From contig CAMWHN010000134.1 of assembly GCA_947174085.1 (NCBI GenBank), positions 1 through 6,102 of the forward strand: 6,102 nucleotides of DNA, written 5' to 3'. Position 1 is the stretch's first letter. Each line of letters starts with the position of its first letter. The notes below the pieces were generated by a model. That model made no database searches and was not told the DNA's origin. It was given only the letters and a program-made list of their open reading frames with translations. This document shows positions 1-4,445 of the stretch, in pieces. The translations under genes were made by a program, and so were the position numbers. The stretch is from an uncultured Ruminococcus sp. GTDB taxonomy: Bacteria > Bacillota > Clostridia > Oscillospirales > Ruminococcaceae.

Positions 1-3
1 GAT

Positions 4-159
4 ATGAAATATGAAATAATCAAAGAATACAATGATAATCAGTTCCGGAGAATCATAGGAGTAAAGAGGGTGACATTTGAAAAGATGATAGAAATACTGA
101 AGCAAAACTATGCAGAAAAGCACAGATTTGTTATTCATGCGTATGGTTTGCAAATTTAA
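4..159 (+). pseudogene. N-terminal remnant of an IS5-type transposase
   Basis: A 51-codon reading frame opens with MKYEIIKEYNDNQFRRIIGV and continues KRVTFEKMIEILKQNYAEKH. This closely resembles, from memory, the N-terminal helix-turn-helix segment of IS5-family DDE transposases common in gut Clostridia, where a G-V-K-x-x-T-F-E-K-M-x-E-I-L core precedes a long DDE domain. The resemblance stops at about residue 40; the last 11 residues (RFVIHAYGLQI) do not look like the family and are followed by TAA. A full transposase has several hundred residues, so the DNA-binding tip survives and the catalytic domain is missing. I see no continuation in other frames before the next gene. The start is taken as the ATG at 4, but an upstream start outside the window is possible. 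It converges on the alarmone synthetase gene, tail to tail. It is presumably inactive. Family assignment is from recalled motif similarity, not a search. Confidence 0.6.
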
Positions 160-201
160 CGTGAGTTTGAAGAAAAAAAGTTTTTTATGTCTTGCTGTCT
201 G

Positions 202-873
202 TTAATCTAAATTATAAATTTGCTGATAAATATCTTGCATTTTCAAATCTGTATCCGCAATCACTTCCGCACATTCCTGTAATTCTCTTTTTAGTGATTC
301 TGGTACAATAGAACTTGTTTTATAATGTAACTGATGTTCCAGACTTGCCCAAAAATCCATTGCAATTGTCCGGATTTGAATTTCTACAGGGACTTCTTTT
401 TTTTGCGTTGCAAGATATACTGGAATCATTAAAATTACATGCAAACTTCTATAACCACTGGGCTTAGGATTTTTAATATAATCTTTTATTTTCACAATTT
501 TGTATTCTCTTTGCATGTTTAGTAATTCCACAATTGCATAAATATCATCAATATAATAACATACAACTCGAATGCCGGCAATATCCATCAAATTTTCTTT
601 TGCAGATTTTGCAGATAATGCAAGTCCTTTTTTCTGAAGTTTTCCAATAATACTTTGTGGAGACTTAATGCGACTTTCAATGCTATGAATAGGATTTCTT
701 TGGAATTTTACACTAAATTCAGAATCATAAATATGTAATTGTGTTTTAACTATTTCTGATGCAGATTCATAAAGATGTTCCAACTCTATAAATTCTTGTA
801 ATACAGAAAAAATTTCTTTTTGCTGTGCTTGATTCATGTGCTTAATAGTATTCAAAGTAAATTTTTCTTCCAT
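202..873 (-). CDS. Small alarmone synthetase, GTP pyrophosphokinase (RelQ/YjbM type)
   Basis: Predicted to transfer pyrophosphate from ATP to GTP or GDP, making (p)ppGpp in the cytoplasm. The protein has about 223 residues and consists of a single RelA/SpoT synthetase domain. There is no HD hydrolase domain and no TGS or ACT regulatory domains, which is the small alarmone synthetase layout. Numbering from the ATG at 873, visible motifs are the basic ATP-contacting stretch RIKSPQSIIGKLQKKG (68-83), the metal-binding D97 in MDIAGIRVV, the nucleotide loop KPSGYRSLH (137-145) and EIQIRTIAMDFWASLEH (164-180), which carries the catalytic E164. All key residues are present. The C-terminal helix (about 190-223) matches the oligomerisation tail of the family. 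An in-frame GTG at 882 lies inside the Shine-Dalgarno AAAGGTG (888-882), so the ATG, 8 nt downstream of that site, is the better start. RelP versus RelQ cannot be decided by eye. It is monocistronic, with its own promoter. Confidence 0.9.
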   Translation of the reverse strand: MEEKFTLNTIKHMNQAQQKEIFSVLQEFIELEHLYESASEIVKTQLHIYDSEFSVKFQRNPIHSIESRIKSPQSIIGKLQKKGLALSAKSAKENLMDIAGIRVVCYYIDDIYAIVELLNMQREYKIVKIKDYIKNPKPSGYRSLHVILMIPVYLATQKKEVPVEIQIRTIAMDFWASLEHQLHYKTSSIVPESLKRELQECAEVIADTDLKMQDIYQQIYNLD

Positions 874-925
874 GATTAACACACCTTTCTTTTAAAGTAA
901 TTAAAATAATTTGGTTTGTTACATG

Positions 926-954
926 ATTATAGCATAATTAAACAAAAAAATCAA
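926..954 (-). promoter_or_regulatory. Sigma-A promoter of the alarmone synthetase gene
   Basis: Reading the minus strand, TTGATT (954-949) is followed by exactly 17 nt and then a perfect TATAAT (931-926), preceded by TGC (934-932), which makes an extended -10. Transcription should begin near 919, giving a leader of about 46 nt with AAAGGTG at 888-882 ahead of the ATG. The leader shows no strong hairpin. The near-consensus quality suggests constitutive or high basal expression of the alarmone synthetase. Confidence 0.85.
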
Positions 955-1006
955 GAGAATTTTAGCGTTTTTCACAAGATTTTCATTTATTAATTTTTTG
1001 TGGAAC

Positions 1007-1034
1007 AAAAATCCCCTGCCTTTTTAGGCAGGGG
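1007..1034 (-). terminator. Intrinsic terminator of the xylanase gene
   Basis: On the minus strand an 8-bp perfect stem CCCCTGCC/GGCAGGGG (1034-1027 and 1020-1013) encloses a 6-nt A-rich loop and is followed by a T run (1011-1007). It starts 6 nt after the xylanase stop codon. It should end the xylanase transcript and insulate the alarmone synthetase gene, whose promoter lies about 50 bp further on. Confidence 0.93.
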
Positions 1035-1040
1035 AGAATA

Positions 1041-2987
1041 TTACTCTTGTATTGGAAATTTATTAATAAGATTTACGACATATTTCATAACATTTAGAGA
1101 ATCTGCGGGTTCTACTTTTTCATTGCCGTCTACGTCAGCACGTTCATATTCATCATCTGAAAGACTTTCTTTGCCCAATACAGCTCTAGTTATCATAACA
1201 ACATCACCAATACTAACTACACCATCACCTGTTACATCACCATATATAATATCTTTTGCAGAGTTACTTGTTTCTTGTGTTGGTGCTGTAGGTTCTGTTG
1301 TTTCAGAAGTTTCTTGTGATGGTTCAGTGGGTTCTGTTGTTTCAGAGGTTTCTTGTGGTGGTTCAGTAGTTTCTGTAGTTGGGTCTGTCCATTCTGGCAC
1401 CCAACTTAATTCCATCAGTGCATTCTCAACTTTGTTATAACTCGGTTTCGGCGAATAATCAGAATTGATTAACAGCGGATAGCCGTCTTTTCTCCAGCTT
1501 GTGCCATCTGTAATACCCCAGAACACAACAGATGTAATATTTGCACCATATTTTTTAGCCCATAGAATCGTATAAATAATATCTTCATAAGCTGCTTCGT
1601 TTTTATAAGAATTACCTTGTGGGCTATTATAATCTGTAATATCTAATTCTGTAATCTGAATTTCAAGACCTAATTCTGCATATTTGTCAATTGCTTGTCG
1701 ATATAAATCTGTATCTGGATAGCCTACATCTAAATGCGATTGCATACCGATACCGTCAATTAAATTTTTATCTTTGAGTTCTTTTGCCATATTATAAATA
1801 GCATCACGTTTTGCAGGAATATATTCATTGAAATCATTATAAAATAATTTAGTACCCTCTGGAGCATATTTTCTAGCATAAGTAAACGCTTCTTCAATAT
1901 AAGAATTATCGCCATAAATTAAGCTCCATTGGGATTCTTCGTTATTGGGATTTGTGCCGGCAACTCTTAAGGAACCATCATCTAAATAACATTCATTGAC
2001 AACATCCCAACAATAAACATCTAAATCTGGAAATTCTACAGAAATTTGATTTAAAACAGCTTTGATATAATTTTCCAATCGTTGAGACATAATTTCTTTG
2101 GAAACATATGCGCCGTTGCTGTCAAAATTTTCTTTAAAAAACCAATCAGGTGTTTGGCTATACCAAAGCAAGACATGCCCTCTGACTGAAATTTGATTAT
2201 CTTCGCAGAATTTTAAAACATATCTTGCATTGTCAAGAGAAATCGCAGGTGTGACATTATCACCAATTGCTTGTGAGCCAGCTTGATTTAATACGGCGTC
2301 TGGTTTTAATTCATTGCCAAGTGTTAAGCTATTAAAATGTCTCTTGACAATTTCTTGTGAAATGCTAGTATTTAATTCAGATGGCGTTGCAGCACAACCA
2401 ATTTTAAAATAATTTTTATAAATATCTTTTAAAGGTGTTCTATCCAATAATTCTGTACTCCAATTTGCTTCACCTGTAATAGAAACATCATCAATCATGA
2501 AATCATTTGTGCCGTCTGCCGTTTGAAAATAAATTAAAATATTAGTTGCATCAGATGGAATTTCATAATTTGCACTAATTTCCGACCATGTACCTTTTGC
2601 AGAATCTGCACCGCCAATGCCTTTGTATTGGTCATTGCCTGAACTGTCTGTATATTTTAACGTCATTTGAATATTGTCAGAACCAGATGACTGAACCCAT
2701 GCATTAAATTGATAGGTTTTCCCTGCTGTCAGAATACTTTCACCAGAAAGCGAAGCTCCTTGCCAGTTTTCACTTCTTCCAGAAATATACAAACAGCTAT
2801 TTCCTTCATGATGTTCATTATTTGTTGTTGCAACAGATGTACCACCAAAACTTGCCCAACCGTCTGTGCCATTTTCAAAATCTGCACTATGTAACAGCGT
2901 ATTTTCGGCATTTGCCGGCATCACAGAAACAGCACTGTTCATCATGAATACAGCTGTCAGTAAACTAGCGAATTTTTGCATCTTCAT
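1041..2987 (-). CDS. Secreted cellulosomal endo-1,4-beta-xylanase: CBM22-GH10-dockerin
   Basis: Predicted to cleave internal beta-1,4 bonds of xylan outside the cell as part of a cellulosome. The 648 residues read in order as follows. A signal peptide (1 to about 27) is probably cut after PANA. A CBM22-like beta-sandwich (about 30-172, starting LLHSADFENGTDGW and ending FMIDDVSITG) binds xylan. The GH10 barrel spans about 180-528. A Thr/Glu/Pro linker (534-575) contains a 13-residue tandem repeat. A type I dockerin (about 580-645) follows. GH10 hallmarks are RGHVLLWYSQTPDWFF (269-284), acid/base E332 in WDVVNEC, nucleophile E447 in ITELDIT, and VVFWGITDGTSW (487-498). The dockerin has two calcium loops beginning at D584 and D618, which should bind a scaffoldin cohesin. 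The start has AAAGGAGG (3005-2998) 10 nt upstream; an internal Met at codon 3 is less well placed. It has its own promoter and terminator. The gene looks intact, and family assignment is firm from the catalytic motifs. Fine substrate range is inferred. Confidence 0.95.
   Translation of the reverse strand: MKMQKFASLLTAVFMMNSAVSVMPANAENTLLHSADFENGTDGWASFGGTSVATTNNEHHEGNSCLYISGRSENWQGASLSGESILTAGKTYQFNAWVQSSGSDNIQMTLKYTDSSGNDQYKGIGGADSAKGTWSEISANYEIPSDATNILIYFQTADGTNDFMIDDVSITGEANWSTELLDRTPLKDIYKNYFKIGCAATPSELNTSISQEIVKRHFNSLTLGNELKPDAVLNQAGSQAIGDNVTPAISLDNARYVLKFCEDNQISVRGHVLLWYSQTPDWFFKENFDSNGAYVSKEIMSQRLENYIKAVLNQISVEFPDLDVYCWDVVNECYLDDGSLRVAGTNPNNEESQWSLIYGDNSYIEEAFTYARKYAPEGTKLFYNDFNEYIPAKRDAIYNMAKELKDKNLIDGIGMQSHLDVGYPDTDLYRQAIDKYAELGLEIQITELDITDYNSPQGNSYKNEAAYEDIIYTILWAKKYGANITSVVFWGITDGTSWRKDGYPLLINSDYSPKPSYNKVENALMELSWVPEWTDPTTETTEPPQETSETTEPTEPSQETSETTEPTAPTQETSNSAKDIIYGDVTGDGVVSIGDVVMITRAVLGKESLSDDEYERADVDGNEKVEPADSLNVMKYVVNLINKFPIQE
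1266..1379 (-). repeat. 39-bp tandem repeat in the xylanase linker
   Basis: Two consecutive 39-bp units, 1317-1355 and 1278-1316, agree at about 34 of 39 positions by hand count. A partial third unit (1266-1277) and a looser TTETTEPP lead-in follow and precede them. They encode QETSETTEPTEPS, QETSETTEPTAPT and QETS. The repeat forms the flexible, probably glycosylated spacer between the GH10 domain and the dockerin. The pattern indicates expansion by slippage or unequal crossing-over, so linker length may vary between strains. Confidence 0.85.
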
Positions 2988-3045
2988 AAAAAAAATTCCT
3001 CCTTTTTATTTTATCAAATTTTCTGAAATGAAATTAGATGGTTTT

Positions 3046-3074
3046 ATTATAACATATTTTTAATAAAATTGCAA
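3046..3074 (-). promoter_or_regulatory. Sigma-A promoter of the xylanase gene
   Basis: Minus-strand TTGCAA (3074-3069), a 17-nt spacer and perfect TATAAT (3051-3046) preceded by TGT (3054-3052), i.e. an extended -10. The predicted start near 3039 gives a leader of about 52 nt, with AAAGGAGG just before the gene. Two direct repeats abut the -35 on its upstream side (3077-3097) and could be an operator. Confidence 0.82.
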
Positions 3075-3076
3075 GT

Positions 3077-3097
3077 AGTTTTATGATAGTTTTATGA
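3077..3097 (-). repeat. Paired 10-bp direct repeats upstream of the xylanase -35 (possible operator)
   Basis: On the minus strand TCATAAAACT occurs twice (3097-3088 and 3086-3077), separated by one base, so the period is 11 bp, about one helical turn. The second copy ends 2 bp before the -35 hexamer. Direct repeats in phase and touching the -35 are a common layout for an activator that contacts RNA polymerase, but the region is AT-rich and no regulator gene is present in the window. The operator role is inference only. Confidence 0.4.
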
Positions 3098-3188
3098 AAA
3101 ATTACATATAATTTTCTGATATTTTTGTGAATCTTGTTTTAAATATCCTATGCTATCATATCTAAAAAAATGCAGGCAATCTTTATTC

Positions 3189-3221
3189 AAAAAAAAGTCC
3201 AGTTTTTCACTGAACTTTTTT
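3189..3221 (-). terminator. Intrinsic terminator downstream of asnA
   Basis: On the minus strand GTTCAG (3215-3210) pairs with CTGGAC (3202-3197), with one G-U wobble, around a 7-nt loop. The stem is extended by six A-T pairs and followed by a run of eight T (3196-3189). It is the U-tracted hairpin expected to end asnA transcription, 38 nt past the stop codon. Its symmetry, with a T run on the plus strand as well, means it could also stop plus-strand transcription, although no plus-strand gene approaches it. Confidence 0.75.
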
Positions 3222-3230
3222 GACAGGTTG

Positions 3231-3250
3231 CCCCTGATTACAATCAGGGG
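3231..3250 (-). other. GC-rich hairpin just after asnA, no U tract on the coding strand
   Basis: CCCCTGATT (3231-3239) and AATCAGGGG (3242-3250) are a perfect 9-bp inverted repeat around two bases, realistically an 8-bp stem with a 4-nt loop. It begins 9 nt after the asnA stop. In the asnA direction it is followed by GCAACCTGTC, not a T run; a T-rich tail (TTTGTTT) lies on the other side. It may protect the 3' end of the asnA mRNA or act together with the terminator 10 nt downstream. As a plus-strand terminator it would have no gene to serve. Confidence 0.7.
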
Positions 3251-3259
3251 TTTGTTTAA

Positions 3260-4273
3260 TTATAGTAATGTAATACCATGTTCTGCACATTGTGCAATCA
3301 TGTCTTCATTCCAGATAGAAGATTGTACTTCTCCGATATGTGCTTTTTCTAATAACAGCATACATAGACGAGATTGCCCGATGCCACCACCGATTGTCAA
3401 TGGCAATGTACAATTTGTAATCATTTTGTGATAATCATATTGATTTCTGTCAAGTGCATTTGCTTCAGCAAGCTGATTTTGCAAAGAAGTTTCATCAACA
3501 CGGATACCCATAGAAGAAATTTCAATTGCAGTTTGTAGCACTTCGTCCCAGAATAACAAATCTCCGTTTAAATTCCAGTCGTCATAGTCTGGCGCACGAC
3601 CGTCATGTTTTTCACCACTTTTTAATTTTCCGCCAATTTGCATTACAAACACTGTGCCATATTCTTTAGCAATTAATGCTTCACGTTCCTTAGGTGTTTT
3701 ATCAGGGTAGCTATCTTCCAGCTCTTGTGTTGTAATAAAATACACATCTTCTTTTAGTGTTGTCTTGAATTGTGGATAACGTAAATTTACTTTGCGCTTT
3801 GTGAAAACAATTGCCTTGACAATATTTTTTACAGTTTCTTGCAGAAATGCAATATTTCTCTGTTCACGAGTGATAACTTTTTCCCAGTCCCATTGGTCAA
3901 CAAAAATAGAATGCATATTATCTGTATCATCATCACGGCGAATTGCATTCATATCTGTATAAATTCCTTCACCGGATTTATAACCATAGCGATATAATGC
4001 CATTCTTTTCCATTTTGCAAGAGATTGTACAACTTCTGCTTCTTTGTTATCAATTTCTTTAATTGTAAATTCTACTTTGCGTTCTACGCCGTTTAAGTCA
4101 TCATTAATGCCACTGCCTTTTGTTACAATCAAAGGTGCAGACACTCTATCAAGTGTTAATGCAAACGAAAGTGTTTGCTGAAACATGTCCTTGACATATT
4201 TAATTGCATGTTGAGTTTCTCGCAAGTCTAATACAGGCTGATAGCCCTCCGGCAGATATAAAGATTTTGACAT
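3260..4273 (-). CDS. asnA: Aspartate--ammonia ligase (ammonia-dependent asparagine synthetase)
   Basis: Catalyses L-aspartate + NH3 + ATP to L-asparagine + AMP + PPi in the cytoplasm, using free ammonia, unlike the glutamine-using AsnB. The length of 337 residues is typical for complete AsnA. The fold is the class II aminoacyl-tRNA synthetase-like core. Recognisable family blocks are APLIVTKGSGINDDLNGVER (46-65), VVQSLAKWKRMALYRYG (81-97), EGIYTDMNAIRRDDD (102-116), HSIFVDQWDWEKVI (121-134), GRAPDYDDWNLNGDL (225-239) and the ATP-site motif TIGGGIGQSRLCMLLL (293-308). GAAAGGG (4290-4284) sits 10 nt before the ATG. No residue or domain appears to be missing. It has its own consensus promoter and a leader with a terminator-like hairpin, suggesting control by attenuation. 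It is flanked by glycoside hydrolase genes without an obvious metabolic link; ammonia is abundant in gut and rumen, which fits the enzyme choice. Confidence 0.96.
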   Translation of the reverse strand: MSKSLYLPEGYQPVLDLRETQHAIKYVKDMFQQTLSFALTLDRVSAPLIVTKGSGINDDLNGVERKVEFTIKEIDNKEAEVVQSLAKWKRMALYRYGYKSGEGIYTDMNAIRRDDDTDNMHSIFVDQWDWEKVITREQRNIAFLQETVKNIVKAIVFTKRKVNLRYPQFKTTLKEDVYFITTQELEDSYPDKTPKEREALIAKEYGTVFVMQIGGKLKSGEKHDGRAPDYDDWNLNGDLLFWDEVLQTAIEISSMGIRVDETSLQNQLAEANALDRNQYDYHKMITNCTLPLTIGGGIGQSRLCMLLLEKAHIGEVQSSIWNEDMIAQCAEHGITLL

Positions 4274-4289
4274 AAAAAATCAACCCTTT

Positions 4290-4343
4290 CTAAAAAACTA
4301 TTAAAAAAACAAAAAGCGCATTGAACACATGGTTTTCATGCAT
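4290..4343 (-). CDS. Possible 17-residue leader peptide in the asnA 5' leader
   Basis: A short frame reads MHENHVFNALFVFLIVF and stops at TAG (4292-4290), whose G is also the first base of the asnA Shine-Dalgarno. AAAGG (4356-4352) stands 8 nt before the ATG, spacing comparable with the annotated genes here. Two Asn codons, AAC (codon 4) and AAT (codon 8), fall in the loop and 3' arm of the attenuator hairpin, which would be apt for an asparagine-sensing leader. However, two of 17 codons is a weak enrichment in AT-rich DNA, and the hydrophobic second half is simply the T tract read in this frame. The frame may be fortuitous. I recognise no known peptide. Confidence 0.25.
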   Translation of the reverse strand: MHENHVFNALFVFLIVF

Positions 4344-4356
4344 TCAGAACGCCTTT
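4303..4356 (-). promoter_or_regulatory. asnA leader attenuator: terminator-like hairpin inside the 5' UTR
   Basis: Downstream of the asnA promoter, the arms GCGTTCTGAATGCATG (4352-4337) and CATGTGTTCAATGCGC (4331-4316) form a 16-bp stem with about two mismatches and three wobbles around a 5-nt A-rich loop. A T tract follows (4315-4303, interrupted by one G). The stem base can be lengthened by AAAG (4356-4353) pairing with the T run. This is an intrinsic terminator lying between promoter and start codon. A competing pairing exists: CAGAA (4366-4362) with TTCTG (4349-4345), or GAAC (4360-4357) with GTTC (4350-4347), each of which would occupy the 5' arm and prevent the terminator. That is the arrangement of an attenuation switch. 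It can also stop read-through from the upstream GH26 gene, which shows no clear terminator of its own. The ligand or trigger is unknown. Confidence 0.7.
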
Positions 4357-4382
4357 GTTCCTTCTGGATTTACTATGCTATT

Positions 4383-4411
4383 ATTATAGCACAGTTTTTG
4401 AAATTTGTCAA
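4383..4411 (-). promoter_or_regulatory. asnA: Consensus sigma-A promoter of asnA
   Basis: Minus-strand TTGACA (4411-4406), a perfect -35, is followed by 17 nt and a perfect TATAAT (4388-4383), with TGC directly before the -10. Both hexamers match consensus and the spacing is optimal, making this the strongest-looking promoter in the window. The start should be near 4377, leaving a leader of about 100 nt. So strong a promoter fits control after initiation by the hairpin that follows. Confidence 0.9.
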
Positions 4412-4445
4412 GCATTTTTTTCTAAAAAAAGAAGAAACTGTTGTT

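Noticed and set aside
160..201. Terminator for the alarmone synthetase gene
   Set aside because: Only an A/T palindrome without G-C pairs is present, too weak to call; the true terminator may lie outside or be lost.
1000..1440. 146-codon plus-strand frame with a repetitive Gly/Ser/Val-rich C-terminal half
   Set aside because: It is the antisense of the xylanase linker and dockerin; the repeats mirror the 39-bp linker units. It has no ribosome binding site and overlaps the xylanase terminator hairpin.
2709..3063. Several 60-65 codon frames on both strands over the xylanase 5' end
   Set aside because: They overlap the signal peptide and CBM22 coding sequence in other frames and show no domain or start-site support.
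3150..3431. 93-codon plus-strand frame over the asnA 3' end
   Set aside because: It runs through both asnA terminator hairpins and then antisense to the conserved ATP-site motif of AsnA. No ribosome binding site and no recognisable protein features.
4274..4382. T-box riboswitch upstream of asnA
   Set aside because: The leader is only about 100 nt, there is no AGGGTGG-like T-box sequence and no room for a Stem I with specifier loop.
4391..4441. Inverted repeat ACAGTTT (4441-4435) / AAACTGT (4397-4391) around the asnA -35
   Set aside because: Seven-base arms 37 nt apart in very AT-rich DNA are likely by chance. The poly-T/poly-A stretch between them also gives only a weak hairpin, not a convincing GH26 terminator.
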